A DNA stretch of 41,314 nucleotides from Ignavibacteria bacterium (GCA_021286645.1 JAJTBZ010000018.1:1-41314); one strand, 5' to 3'. Positions 24,610-33,897 are shown, numbered from the stretch's first letter. The notes: generated by a model from the sequence alone, not told the origin. Made by a program: numbers and translations.

Positions 24610-25824
24610 TTAGAAGGCATATATCATAGCGAATAGGGGACGTACGTTGGTTACGGTGTACGTGTTGGTTATTTTGCCTTTATCTGCTTTGTTTACTGTT
24701 CCGTATGTCGCGTTATCAACGTTCACTTCAAGTGTGCATTTTAATTTAGAGAAATTGAAGCTGACATTAGGGGCAATACGCAACAGGTTATCTAACCCGG
24801 TAACGCCGTTGTTCAGGAACCCGTAAACGGTACCAATATTATCATCGGCTCCTAAATATTTAGAATAGCCCAGGAACAGGTTGTAGGTGGTGGTTTTTCC
24901 ATACGAAAACTCACCCCAGACAGTCATAGCGCTCATGTTAGTGTACTTATCGGGGTTATTGGCCAAAGTTGCATAGCCGCCATTCATGGTCATATCTACC
25001 ATATTCTGGCCATAGACGAATTGCAATTTCAGGTTCGCTTCGTCATTAAATAAAAATTTACCATAGGCAGTAGTGGTAAAGCTGTTAATTGTTTCTGTCG
25101 ATTTCAGTCCGGTAGAAGTAGTCGGGCTGGGGAGAAGTGATTTATAGCCGCCGCCAACGCCCGCGTATAATGACTTTGTTTTGAAGAATATTTCTGCATC
25201 GAGCATCGGGAGCGCGGCATTCTTCAGGTACACGTTCGATTTCTGGTTTGGCCCGTTACTCAGAAAATCGCGCTGAGTCATTGCAGTAAGGCTAAAATTA
25301 AACTCATCGTGAGTGTGGGTGTACCGAATTTGCGGGTTGCGTGAATACGGAATAAACGGGGCTGCGAAGCTGAACGATGGAATCATATCTGTTTGGAACA
25401 TTGGATGCCAATATTGGCCGAAGAGCAGGGTTGAATGGCCCCAGTCAAATTTTATATATGCATGACGAAGCCGGAAGCCATTAATATCGTTATCGGACAT
25501 GCCGAAGAATTCGCCTTCCATATATCCTATTACCTTAGCTCCCAGAGCTTCTATACCACTGGCTTTACCACCAAGACGTGTATGGAAAGCTAACATCGTG
25601 GTATTTGTCCGCGCGTTAATATCATCCTGGTTTTTATCCAATGATTTTTCGGCGGGGGCCACGATAATAGCATTATCGCGCAGCGAAACTGTTTGCCTGG
25701 TATCAACAAATGCATCAGCCCGAACAAAACCGCTTAATTCGAATTTAACTCCGGAATTGTCTTGTGCATAGCTGCTGATAGTAGCAAGGCAAAGCAAAAA
25801 TGTAATTAGTACGTTACGCATCAT
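24610..25824 (-). CDS. outer-membrane porin-like beta-barrel
   Basis: A 404-residue protein with a signal peptide (MMRNVLITFLLCLATISSYAQ) and a mature chain of alternating polar/hydrophobic strands: FELSGFVRADAFVDTRQ, RLRHAYIKFDWGHSTLLFGQ, FNFSLTAMTQRDF, AYGKFLFNDEANLKLQFVYG, and a final PLFAMIYAF ending in Phe. The 'G-Q-Y-W-H-P-M-F' stretch after the 'F-D-W' strand is typical of DcaP/OprB-like porins of Bacteroidota. It would allow passive diffusion of small solutes across the outer membrane. Strong ribosome site (AAAGAGGAG). Located next to the nucleoside transporter on the same strand, so a joint uptake role is possible but unproven. Confidence 0.8.
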   Translation of the reverse strand: MMRNVLITFLLCLATISSYAQDNSGVKFELSGFVRADAFVDTRQTVSLRDNAIIVAPAEKSLDKNQDDINARTNTTMLAFHTRLGGKASGIEALGAKVIGYMEGEFFGMSDNDINGFRLRHAYIKFDWGHSTLLFGQYWHPMFQTDMIPSFSFAAPFIPYSRNPQIRYTHTHDEFNFSLTAMTQRDFLSNGPNQKSNVYLKNAALPMLDAEIFFKTKSLYAGVGGGYKSLLPSPTTSTGLKSTETINSFTTTAYGKFLFNDEANLKLQFVYGQNMVDMTMNGGYATLANNPDKYTNMSAMTVWGEFSYGKTTTYNLFLGYSKYLGADDNIGTVYGFLNNGVTGLDNLLRIAPNVSFNFSKLKCTLEVNVDNATYGTVNKADKGKITNTYTVTNVRPLFAMIYAF

Positions 25825-25985
25825 ACGGTGCTCCTCTTTAAGTGAATGTTAATACATAGAACCCAAATCCTTAGCTTATTATCGGGGGAAAGGATATAAA
25901 AGTTGAGCAGAGGCAGTACCGTTCGGTATCAAAAAAGTGTTACCGGATACAGGATGTATAAGAATTAGGCAGGGGAAGAAAAGTG

Positions 25986-26010
25986 GCCCGGGCAGTTTTC
26001 ATGCCCGGGC
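25986..26010 (-). terminator. terminator of the nucleoside transporter gene
   Basis: GCCCGGGCA (25986-25994) and TGCCCGGGC (26002-26010) form a 9-pair stem with a 7-base loop. Reading leftward it is followed by CACTTTTCTT. It lies 8 bases after the transporter stop. Confidence 0.75.
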
Positions 26011-26018
26011 ATGGATAA

Positions 26019-27344
26019 TTAAAAAAGCATGCCTGCAATTGTTGCAGTCATTAGTGTTACAATAGTGCCGCCCAGTACAGCCTTTAGCCCGAATGATACG
26101 ATATCGGCCCGGCGATTTTCAGCGAGTGGACTTAACCCGCCAATCTGAATGGCAATTGAGGAGAAGTTAGCAAAACCGCAGAGAGCGTAGGTTGCAATAG
26201 TAATGGATTTTTCGGTCAGCATGCCGGCGTTCAGGTAATCGGCAAATTTTGAGTAAGCTACAAACTCATTTAATACCAGCTTAACGCCCATCAGGCTTCC
26301 TACAGGCATGGCATCATTCCACGGCACACCGATAAGATAAGCGAAGTATTGAAAAATGAGGCCGAAAATTACTTCGAGAGATAATTTCTGATGAACATTC
26401 CAGTGTGTTAACATCCAGGAATTTATACCGCTAATATCGCCAATATATCCCAGTATGCTATTTAATAAAGCGATAAGAGCAATAAAAGCAAGAAGCATAC
26501 CGGCAACATTTAATACAAGCCGCACACCGTCGGATGCACCCGAAGCTGCTGCCTCGATAACATTCGCGTGCGTTTTTTCGACGGAGAGCTTAACTTTGCC
26601 CTGTGTAAGCGGGGAACCCGTTTCGGGTACGAGCATTTTTGCAACCACGAATGTAGCCGGCGAGGCGATAACACAGGCAGTTAACAAGTGCCCCGCGAAA
26701 TGAATTTGAGCTGCATCAAGCGCGACACCGCGTGAGTGAGCGTAGGCCGATCCTAATATTTGTACATACGCGGCCATAACGCCTCCTGCAATATGTCCCA
26801 TGCCACTTACCATAATGGTAAACAGTTCCGAGCGGGTCATTGAGGCTATATAGGGACGGATAACAAGCGGCGCTTCGGTTTGCCCGATAAAAATATTGGC
26901 GGCTACTGAAAGGGTTTCTGCCCCGCTGGTTCCGAGCAGTTTTTTCATTACCCAGGCTATTCCCTGAACAACACGCTGCATTATTCCCCAGTGGTAGAGA
27001 ATTGCCATCAGGGAGGCAAAGAAAATGATTGTTGGTAACACCTGGAAGACGAAAAAGAAGCCAAGTGAACCATTTTGGCCGGGACTTATTGCCAAGGCGC
27101 CAAAAACGAAGTTTGCACCCTCGGTAGTAAAGCTAAGCAGCGAAACAACACCTTTGCTGAGTGTGGAGAAAATGGCGTTACCGAGCCATGTTTTTATTAC
27201 GAAAAAGGCAAAGATAAATTGTAAGATGATACCAATTACCGCCTTTTTCCAGTTAATATTTTTCCGGTCCGATGAAAATACAAATATCACGGCGAGCAGG
27301 AACGCGAGTCCGGCTATACCGCGAATTATTGATTCTACATTCAT
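26019..27344 (-). CDS. NupC/CNT-family concentrative nucleoside transporter
   Basis: A 441-residue inner-membrane transporter (CNT/NupC family; Escherichia coli NupC is about 400) that would import nucleosides with H+ or Na+. Family signatures are GQTEAPLVIRPYIASMTRSE, MVSGMGHIAGGVMAAYVQIL and the C-terminal IATYALCGFANFSSIAIQIGG (all quoted in part). About ten hydrophobic segments. I chose ATG at 27344 (MNVESIIRGIAGLAFLLAV) because AAAGGAATTTTC precedes it; the longer in-frame start at 27419 has no such site. Divergent from the histidine kinase gene at 27579. Confidence 0.93.
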   Translation of the reverse strand: MNVESIIRGIAGLAFLLAVIFVFSSDRKNINWKKAVIGIILQFIFAFFVIKTWLGNAIFSTLSKGVVSLLSFTTEGANFVFGALAISPGQNGSLGFFFVFQVLPTIIFFASLMAILYHWGIMQRVVQGIAWVMKKLLGTSGAETLSVAANIFIGQTEAPLVIRPYIASMTRSELFTIMVSGMGHIAGGVMAAYVQILGSAYAHSRGVALDAAQIHFAGHLLTACVIASPATFVVAKMLVPETGSPLTQGKVKLSVEKTHANVIEAAASGASDGVRLVLNVAGMLLAFIALIALLNSILGYIGDISGINSWMLTHWNVHQKLSLEVIFGLIFQYFAYLIGVPWNDAMPVGSLMGVKLVLNEFVAYSKFADYLNAGMLTEKSITIATYALCGFANFSSIAIQIGGLSPLAENRRADIVSFGLKAVLGGTIVTLMTATIAGMLF

Positions 27345-27578
27345 GAAAATTCCTTTATTGCTAACGGGGCAAAATACAGAATTTATTTGGAAAGCAGAGA
27401 CAGAGGAGGCCGGAAACATGCAGAAACTATGGGAAAGAATAGCCCAAATTGGTGGTTTTATGTGTAAACGGGTATAAATAAATGAGTTAGCGGTCTTTAT
27501 TAATATTGTAATTCTCCTTATTTTTTATTCTGGTTCGAGGATTTTCTTTCAGTGTTCGGGATAATAGGCTTTTATACA

Positions 27579-30500
27579 ATGCGCTTTTGGGTTACGGCGT
27601 GTGTAGTATTCCTTTGTGCTTCCGTTATATATTCACAGAAGTTCTTCGTGCAAACTTATACGAATGAGAAGGGATTAAACACTCAGTTCATAAATGATGT
27701 TACTCAGGATCTCAGCGGCCGAATATGGGTAGCAACAGATAAGGGGGTATCGGTATATGATGGTTATTCCTGGCGAAGTTACGAGTTCGTATATAAGCAG
27801 GGAGTTAGCCGGATATTCCGTGTATTTTGCGATCCCTCGGGCATTGTATATGCTGTTCCTTTTGATGAAAACACCCCCATTTCTATTATCTCCGGTTCCG
27901 TAATTGACACAATTTCGCGTATGCCTGCCCCAAATGGCTTGGGAGCGCGCGATTATTGCTACCTTGCCGGAAAAAGCAGACAGATAATAGGCATTATTAA
28001 CCGCTCAATTCTGAAGATCTATAAAAATGGCTCCTGGTCAATTCAGCAGCCGGTTGCCAATGGTATTCGGTTAACTTACCTGAGTTCATGTACTACTATT
28101 GGCGATAAATGCTATATTACCGGCGATAACGGTATTATTGTATATGATGGTGAACTGTTCACCTTGTTGAATAAACTCTACCCCGGCATTACCCGTCAAC
28201 CGGTACACGCGATAACTTCATATGTTGCCGGTAAGGATACGATATTATATTTATTATTCAAATCGGCCATTGGAAAAATTGAAAATGGTAAGTATTCGCT
28301 GGTTACGGGAATTACCCCGTTATATTCTACGGCCGGCTATGATTATTATTTTATAGGGTGCCGGTACCCGTTTATAATATATGGCTCAGTGCGTGAAAAA
28401 CGAGCCTATCATCTGGAACATACAACAACACAACCAATGTTGGTGGATAACGGATTCTCTGCCCTGGGAGGGAACCGGATTTTTATTGATAAAGAACAAA
28501 ATATTTGGTTTGGTGGTACCCGTGGGCTTGACAGGCTGAGTAATCCGAATTTAACCCGCTACGATAAAGAAACGGGAATGCTTCTTTCGGAGGTCTCGGC
28601 GGTTACACGGCTAAATCCAACAACTTTACTGGTCGGGCATAATTACGGCTTCTCTTTTATTCGTGGGAATACAATTACGGTAAAGGACTATCTTGCCCGG
28701 TACCCGTTCTCGCGGTATTCCGGCAGGATTTTGCAAATTTATAAAGAGAACGCGGAAAACTTTTGGATTGCCGCAGGCAACATAGGCCTGTTTCATATGA
28801 ATTCATCCGGTACCATCAGGCAATATCTTACCGGCGATTCAGTATCCTATAATTCACTCGTAGTATTACCCGATGGCCGAATTTTTACCGCGAGTCCCCA
28901 GGGATTGCTGTTATGGCAAAAAAACGGCGAAAAAGGGCTGACATTAAATAAGAGAGTATATAAGGCCGAATTCCGTAAATTGTATTATCCCGGCGGCAGG
29001 TTCATCTATCTCAGTGGTTTATATGGTTTCGGGCGGATCGATCTTACAACCAATGTGTTTAACTGGATGATTACCGGCGGTAATCAGGATTATAACATTA
29101 CCTGTTTATATCCAACGAAACATGATTCGGTTCTGGTAGGCGCCCAACAGGGATTATTTGTTTACCATAACGGTACATACTCCAAAGCGCTGCTGTCCGG
29201 AAAAGAAATAGATAATTCCGTATATACAATAGATTATGATGTGTATGGTAATTTATGGCTGGGAACGAACAACGGGGTTATTCGTTGGGATCCGAAACGG
29301 GGATTAAAGCATATTTCAACTTTCGATGGTCTGGCAGGAAAAGAAGTTAACAGGGGGGCGGTGTTTTTTGATGACGCGCATCATTTATGGCTGGGTACGG
29401 ATAAGGCCTTAAACTGTATTAATGATTATAATCAGGATTTTATCGTTCCGATACCCTCCCGGGTAATGATTAATCTTGTTGTTGGTAACGAGCAATTTGA
29501 TCTGAACAGCGCGTCGGTGCCACTTTCAGCCGATAAGAACTACCTGCAATTTCATATTCGGGCTCTTTCATTTTATAATGAAGATTATCTTGAGTACCAG
29601 GTGCGGCTAATTGGTGCAGATACTGTTTGGCGAACAATAAAACAGTCGGAAGTGAACCTGATCCGGTACGATAACCTCCCGCCCGGTAATTATTGCATGC
29701 ATGTTCGCGTGCGGAATGGAAATGGCGAGTGGAGTAAGATATTCACATCAACACTTATTACTATCAAACCAACGTTCTTCCATACAACATGGTTTTTTAT
29801 TCTGTTAATAATGGCCATAAGCGGCATGGCCTATTTAGGTTTTGAACTGTTGTTCCTTCGGAAGCACCGGAAAATACTGCGTCAGGAAGTGAACAGACAG
29901 ACACAGCAATTGCTGCAGTCAGAGGAAAAACTCCGGAAGATAAATGATGAACTGGAAATGCTTGTTCAGGAACGGACGCGGGAACTGGAAACCGCTAATG
30001 CAACACTGAAAGAAGACCTGGCGGAGCGCGCTAATATGCAGCGTGCAATATTGGAACTGGGGCAGAAATATCAGTCAATCTTTATGACCGCGGCAGATCC
30101 GATGCTGCTGGTTGACATCGCGTCGGGCCTGATTTTAGAGGCAAATGTGTCAGCCGAGCGTGTTTACGGATACGATCATTTCGAATTTAGGGAACTTACT
30201 TTTGAAGTGTTATTCAGCGATGCCGCCATATGCACAAATGCCCTGCAACTTATGGAGCGCCATATACCCTATACAGATCACGTGCGTAAAGATGGGAGTA
30301 TTATTCCGGTTGAAGTGTTCGCTGATTATTTTAATCAGGAATCTACTACTGTGGGTGTAATTAACATTCGTGATATCAGCAGGTTTATTGATACGGAGAA
30401 CCGGCTGCATGAGTATAACAGAGCGTTGGAAGAACTGAATGTAAGCAAGGATAAATTCTTTTCTATTATCGCGCATGATCTGAAAAGTCCATTTCATGGT

Positions 30501-31151
30501 CTGCTCGGTTTATCGGAAATTCTGGTTACCGATTATGATGTTCTGGAAAAGGAAATGATAGTTAATCTGCACAATCGGATTCATAATTTATCACGCCGGC
30601 TATTTAGTTTGGTGGAAAGCCTGCTTAGCTGGTCGCGTTTACAGACAGGCAGGATTGATATGACATTGGAAAATATTTCTGCCGTAAGTGTTGCAGAGGC
30701 GGCAAAAGGTGTTCTTACTGAAAATGCCTCGGTGAAGCATATTGCAATTGTGAATGGTGTACAGCAGGGCCATGTAGTAGTAGCAAATGCCCAGATGGTA
30801 TTCCAGATATTCCAGAACCTCATGGGCAACGCGATTAAGTTTTCTCGTATCGGTTCGGAAGTCCGGGTAGAATCGCAGCGGCTTGATAACGGTTTTATAG
30901 CATTTCGGGTCATTGATCATGGTGTAGGCATCGCGCCGGCAGATATCGATAAAGTGTTCCGCATTGATATACATTTCACCTCACGGGGAACCAATAATGA
31001 AGAAGGCAGCGGGCTGGGCCTGAAACTATGTAAGGAAATGATTGAAAAGCAGGGCGGCAGCATATCGGTACACAGCGTGCCCGAAGAAGAAACAGTATTT
31101 ACCTTTACACTACCGGCAGCCGATATACCGGAGCTGAATACGGGTGCATAA
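27579..31151 (+). CDS. giant propeller sensor histidine kinase with PAS domain
   Basis: A 1190-residue membrane sensor kinase. Order: signal peptide (1-20), periplasmic two-component-regulator propeller with repeated 'G-x-I-W-V-A-T-D-K-G-V-S' type blades (about 25-640; LWLGTNNGVIRWD, IWFGGTRGLDRLS), Y_Y_Y domain (about 645-725; RLIGADTVWR, LPPGNYCMHVRVRNGNGEW), one TM helix (about 736-758), coiled coil (about 765-830), PAS domain (about 835-940), HisKA with His966 in IIAHDLKSPF, and HATPase with N-box NLMGNAIKFS, G1 DHGVGIAP and G2 GSGLGLKLCK. There is no receiver or AraC domain, so it needs a separate response regulator, not found nearby. Start at ATG 27579 gives a clean signal peptide; an upstream GTG at 27552 is possible. 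Confidence 0.92.
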   Translation: MRFWVTACVVFLCASVIYSQKFFVQTYTNEKGLNTQFINDVTQDLSGRIWVATDKGVSVYDGYSWRSYEFVYKQGVSRIFRVFCDPSGIVYAVPFDENTPISIISGSVIDTISRMPAPNGLGARDYCYLAGKSRQIIGIINRSILKIYKNGSWSIQQPVANGIRLTYLSSCTTIGDKCYITGDNGIIVYDGELFTLLNKLYPGITRQPVHAITSYVAGKDTILYLLFKSAIGKIENGKYSLVTGITPLYSTAGYDYYFIGCRYPFIIYGSVREKRAYHLEHTTTQPMLVDNGFSALGGNRIFIDKEQNIWFGGTRGLDRLSNPNLTRYDKETGMLLSEVSAVTRLNPTTLLVGHNYGFSFIRGNTITVKDYLARYPFSRYSGRILQIYKENAENFWIAAGNIGLFHMNSSGTIRQYLTGDSVSYNSLVVLPDGRIFTASPQGLLLWQKNGEKGLTLNKRVYKAEFRKLYYPGGRFIYLSGLYGFGRIDLTTNVFNWMITGGNQDYNITCLYPTKHDSVLVGAQQGLFVYHNGTYSKALLSGKEIDNSVYTIDYDVYGNLWLGTNNGVIRWDPKRGLKHISTFDGLAGKEVNRGAVFFDDAHHLWLGTDKALNCINDYNQDFIVPIPSRVMINLVVGNEQFDLNSASVPLSADKNYLQFHIRALSFYNEDYLEYQVRLIGADTVWRTIKQSEVNLIRYDNLPPGNYCMHVRVRNGNGEWSKIFTSTLITIKPTFFHTTWFFILLIMAISGMAYLGFELLFLRKHRKILRQEVNRQTQQLLQSEEKLRKINDELEMLVQERTRELETANATLKEDLAERANMQRAILELGQKYQSIFMTAADPMLLVDIASGLILEANVSAERVYGYDHFEFRELTFEVLFSDAAICTNALQLMERHIPYTDHVRKDGSIIPVEVFADYFNQESTTVGVINIRDISRFIDTENRLHEYNRALEELNVSKDKFFSIIAHDLKSPFHGLLGLSEILVTDYDVLEKEMIVNLHNRIHNLSRRLFSLVESLLSWSRLQTGRIDMTLENISAVSVAEAAKGVLTENASVKHIAIVNGVQQGHVVVANAQMVFQIFQNLMGNAIKFSRIGSEVRVESQRLDNGFIAFRVIDHGVGIAPADIDKVFRIDIHFTSRGTNNEEGSGLGLKLCKEMIEKQGGSISVHSVPEEETVFTFTLPAADIPELNTGA

Positions 31152-31159
31152 CCTCCGGG

Positions 31160-31741
31160 CTATTGAAGGCTAAGGCGTTTTAACGCCTGTTTAATTACCT
31201 CTTCGAGTTTCATATCCGGTGAAGAATCGGCAATTTCACGTACAATTTTCTCTGCATTCCGGGCATTATATCCCAACGCGCTCAGAGCGGCAATTGCTTC
31301 GGAGCGAACCGGATAGGCATCGTCTTTACCGGAAGCCGCAATATGATCAACCTTGCCCCTGAGTTCCAGAACTAACCGCTCGGCAGTTTTTTTACCGATA
31401 CCGGGTACGGCAGTAATACGGGAAGTATCGCCGGCCTGAATGGCATTGCGCAGGTCTTCGGGCCGAATACCTGAAAGGATACTGATAGCAGATTTTGGTC
31501 CTATGCCCGTTATGCTTATCAGCAGTTCGAACATTTCTTTTTCGGTAGCACGTGAAAAGCCAAACAGTAGAATAGCATCTTCGCGGACTATGGTATGAAT
31601 CAGTAACTCAACCTCTTGTTTCCCTGATATTTCTTCGAATGTTGACAGGGTAATGAATACCTGATAACCGACTCCCTGGACATCGAGTATAAGCTCGGTG
31701 GGCAAGCTGCTGAATACTTTTCCGCGTAAATATGCAATCAT
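31160..31741 (-). CDS. ruvA: Holliday junction branch-migration protein RuvA
   Basis: A 193-residue RuvA. It binds Holliday junctions as a tetramer and loads the RuvB motor. Domain I is the OB fold (MIAYLRGKVFS..., LDVQGVGYQVFITLST, HTIVREDAILLFGF). Domain II has the two helix-hairpin-helix motifs, LISITGIGPKSAISILSG (about 72-89) and ITAVPGIGKKTAERLVLELR (about 108-127). Domain III is the C-terminal three-helix part (EAIAALSALGYNARNAEKIV) that contacts RuvB. Normal length. Overlaps ruvC by four bases; ruvB is not in the window. Confidence 0.97.
   Translation of the reverse strand: MIAYLRGKVFSSLPTELILDVQGVGYQVFITLSTFEEISGKQEVELLIHTIVREDAILLFGFSRATEKEMFELLISITGIGPKSAISILSGIRPEDLRNAIQAGDTSRITAVPGIGKKTAERLVLELRGKVDHIAASGKDDAYPVRSEAIAALSALGYNARNAEKIVREIADSSPDMKLEEVIKQALKRLSLQ
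31173..31192 (+). terminator. terminator for the histidine kinase gene inside the ruvA 3' end
   Basis: AGGCGTT (31173-31179) and AACGCCT (31182-31188) form a 7-pair stem with a TT loop, followed by GTTTAATT. It reads rightward, 22 bases after the kinase stop, and overlaps the last codons of convergent ruvA. Confidence 0.5.
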
Positions 31742-32274
31742 CGTACTATTCTTTCGGGGTTCTGTTCAATAAAAGTTTTCCAGGATTTATTTTTTGAAGT
31801 GAACGACTGGTTACGGAAGGCATGGCAAATGGCCGCCGCCAGGGCATCGGTTTCATCGAACCGGATGGAATCGTGCCGTAAGCTCAAGAGGGAGATGACC
31901 ATACCGCTTACCTGTTCTTTCGAAGCTGCGCCGTTCCCGGTTACGGCTTTTTTTATTTCACGGGGGGCGTATTCGGAAATAACCAACCCTCTGTGCCTGC
32001 CAACCAGCATGGCAGCGCCACGGGCTAACCCAATTTTTAGCGCAGACTGCACGTTTTTGCCATAAAAAGCCGTTTCAATGGCCATGCATTCCGGCTTAAA
32101 CTGATCAATAGCCGCGGCAAGTTTTTCATAAATTACTTCAAGCCGCTCGGGTATTACTTCCAGGTTGTTTAAGCGAATAAGCCCGAACCCAACCGGATGA
32201 ACCGATTTTCCATCTGTTTCAATAATACCATATCCGGTTCGTATTGTACCGGGATCGACGCCAATAATTCGCAT
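31738..32274 (-). CDS. ruvC: Holliday junction resolvase RuvC
   Basis: A 178-residue RuvC endonuclease, which cuts Holliday junctions symmetrically with the RuvAB complex. Catalytic acids expected for the RNase H-like fold are visible: Asp7 in RIIGVDPG, Glu67 in AIETAFYGKN, and Asp140/Asp143 in FDETDALAAAICH. GYGII and KIGLARGAAM are also family motifs. I chose the ATG at 32274 (MRIIGVDPG), the usual family start, over an ATG seven codons earlier at 32295; ribosome signals do not separate them (AGGA lies about 14 bases before the inner ATG). Translationally coupled to ruvA by ATGA; the two probably form an operon. Confidence 0.97.
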   Translation of the reverse strand: MRIIGVDPGTIRTGYGIIETDGKSVHPVGFGLIRLNNLEVIPERLEVIYEKLAAAIDQFKPECMAIETAFYGKNVQSALKIGLARGAAMLVGRHRGLVISEYAPREIKKAVTGNGAASKEQVSGMVISLLSLRHDSIRFDETDALAAAICHAFRNQSFTSKNKSWKTFIEQNPERIVR

Positions 32275-32421
32275 GGGTAAAAGAAAATCCTGCATATACG
32301 TTCTACAGGAATTGTATGCATTGATTCAATTAATGCTGCAATTCATGGTACAACGTGTTATCTAATGAGTGTTTATTCCACTTTTGTGTACAGGTTTGGC
32401 CGGACTGATCTGTGCACTGAT

Positions 32422-32649
32422 TTATTTAGCAAACATGGGCTTAAAGAATAAAAACCACAATACAGTTGCCGCGGAGGCAAATATTAACATAGCTTTTGCC
32501 CAATTGGATTTACTTGGGTTTTCATCTTTAACCAATGCCCAAAAAATAAGCATGCCAACACCAACAACGGGAATACACGCGACACAAAATGTGATAAGCC
32601 ATTCAGAAACACTAACCGGGGGTTTTACATCCTGCTCAATTCGATACAT
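32422..32649 (-). CDS. small two-helix membrane protein
   Basis: A 75-residue protein (MYRIEQDVKPPVSVSEWLIT at the N-terminus) with two hydrophobic helices, about 17-37 (WLITFCVACIPVVGVGMLIF, plus W) and about 52-70 (AMLIFASAATVLWFLFF), joined by the polar loop VKDENPSKSNWAKA. A short polar N-terminus, 'S-V-x-E/D-W', a PxxG-containing first helix and an 'NPSK.N.AKA' loop are typical of a widespread class of small Bacteroidota membrane proteins. GAAGGA sits about 8 bases ahead of ATG 32649; the first ATG of the longer frame is not needed. Function unknown. The frame on the opposite strand at this position is a shadow. Confidence 0.75.
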   Translation of the reverse strand: MYRIEQDVKPPVSVSEWLITFCVACIPVVGVGMLIFWALVKDENPSKSNWAKAMLIFASAATVLWFLFFKPMFAK

Positions 32650-32864
32650 AACCAATCCTTCGGTTCATGGAAAAACAACTTGTTTATGAGTACAAATCTA
32701 ATGAAGAAAAAGAAAAATCCAAATGGCAGGTAATGCTTTACCCGGTAGAATTTTGCAGTGGCGGTCAGATGCCGGTTGCGAGCGTAGTGACTTGTTGTAA
32801 ATAGTTTCATCTGTTCATTAAAATGAGGGTTTTCCCGGATACCGCCAGGACAAATTTCCCGGTA

Positions 32865-32885
32865 TTTTAGTACCAGATACTAAAA
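32865..32885. promoter_or_regulatory. operator-like palindrome before a small unknown gene
   Basis: TTTTAGTA (32865-32872) and TACTAAAA (32878-32885) are perfect 8-base arms around CCAGA, ending 31 bases before the ATG at 32917. The position fits a repressor site overlapping a promoter; the regulator is unknown. A hairpin role is less likely because of the low GC. Confidence 0.5.
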
Positions 32886-32916
32886 TTGATTGTAAACGGT
32901 AAAATGGTATAGGAAA

Positions 32917-33396
32917 ATGGAAGATAATCTGGTTCCCCTTTCTCCAGAACTGAAGGTGAAAGTTGAAGAAACAATAGAGGCCCTGTATAAAGAGCTGGAT
33001 TTTACAGTTTCATTAACTTCTGCGCAGAGAAAGTACTATACGAAGATTGGAATACTGCTGGAGCCATTCATCCGGAATACATATCATTTGAGTAAGGAAG
33101 AAGATCGGTTAACGCGAAATATCGAAGCCAGGGATGAGTTTTTTAAGAATTATGAACTTTGGAATGGTTTGGATGGCATTATGCAGAAATTAAAATTATT
33201 AACCGAAGCCGTTGAAGACACTTCAATGCTATCGGGGTATAATGCTATGATGGGGGCCTTCCAAATATATCGTGATGCCTTAATAAACAAAGAAGGGCTT
33301 CCGGAGAAAGATAAAATTCTGCGTGAAATGGAAGACTACCTGCCTATGGGGAATTTTCCATTGCGCGATTACGGGATGATGGTTAGTAATAAATGA
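32917..33396 (+). CDS. hypothetical alpha-helical cytoplasmic protein
   Basis: A 159-residue protein, highly charged and predicted helical by composition (KVKVEETIEALYKELDFTVS, KLKLLTEAVEDTSML). No signal peptide, membrane segment or recognised domain. An internal stretch LPEKDKILREMEDYLPMGNF looks conserved-like but is not known to me. AGGA precedes the ATG at tight spacing (about 2 bases), so the start is not certain; an upstream ATG at 32904 runs into a stop after one codon. Probably forms an operon with the small gene 58 bases downstream. Confidence 0.7.
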   Translation: MEDNLVPLSPELKVKVEETIEALYKELDFTVSLTSAQRKYYTKIGILLEPFIRNTYHLSKEEDRLTRNIEARDEFFKNYELWNGLDGIMQKLKLLTEAVEDTSMLSGYNAMMGAFQIYRDALINKEGLPEKDKILREMEDYLPMGNFPLRDYGMMVSNK

Positions 33397-33454
33397 TTAG
33401 TTACAGTCAGGGTTTGTAGTGCCTTGGCTAAGAGTGAAGAATGGAGATAATAGC

Positions 33455-33697
33455 ATGGATTTTGCCGAAGTAAAGAATGTACCGATGACCGGAGTGATTG
33501 AATCGAGTATATCTGCATCTGTAGCCGATGAGATGAGGGAAATAGCAGATAGATTACAGGTTGAATACCCGACACATGCCCCGGCAAAAATTGAAGCAGC
33601 AGTAGATTTTGCTTCAAAAATTGCAAAAACACGGGTGTATGACGATCGCTTCGCCCGAATTGCACGGCTATATCTTTCTATTTGTAATATACAATAA
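33455..33697 (+). CDS. hypothetical 80-residue protein
   Basis: A small soluble protein (MDFAEVKNVPMTGVIESSIS at the N-terminus) with a basic helical C-terminus (AVDFASKIAKTRVYDDRFARIARLYLS). GGAG lies eight bases ahead of the ATG at 33455, which is better than longer in-frame starts. No family recognised. Downstream of the 159-residue hypothetical gene on the same strand; the pair may be functionally linked. A minus-strand frame overlapping it (33397-33846) is considered a shadow. Confidence 0.6.
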   Translation: MDFAEVKNVPMTGVIESSISASVADEMREIADRLQVEYPTHAPAKIEAAVDFASKIAKTRVYDDRFARIARLYLSICNIQ

Positions 33698-33871
33698 GTA
33701 TCATGTGAGCTTTCAGGGGATGGACAAAACTTATCGAGGGGCGGGGTAACCCGCCCGCGGTGAGGATTTTCCATGGTATTCATTGTTTCTTGGCTGCCTG
33801 ATGTTCTGCTTTTTACCCTGCCTGTTTTTCCTTTTGAGTATAACAAGTATTCGCTGCTATGTATTTGCTTA

Positions 33872-33897
33872 GGTTGTACAGTATAGACCGTACAACC
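33872..33897. promoter_or_regulatory. operator-like palindrome upstream of the CPPYCY-repeat gene
   Basis: GGTTGTAC (33872-33879) and GTACAACC (33890-33897) are perfect 8-base arms with a 10-base spacer, 81 bases before the ATG at 33979. The half-sites face each other on opposite helical faces about one turn and three-quarters apart, as in many dimeric repressor sites. Regulator unknown. Confidence 0.5.

Noticed and set aside
33397-33846. 149-codon minus-strand frame over the 80-residue hypothetical gene
   Set aside because: The plus-strand gene has a good ribosome site and more protein-like composition; the minus frame has neither.
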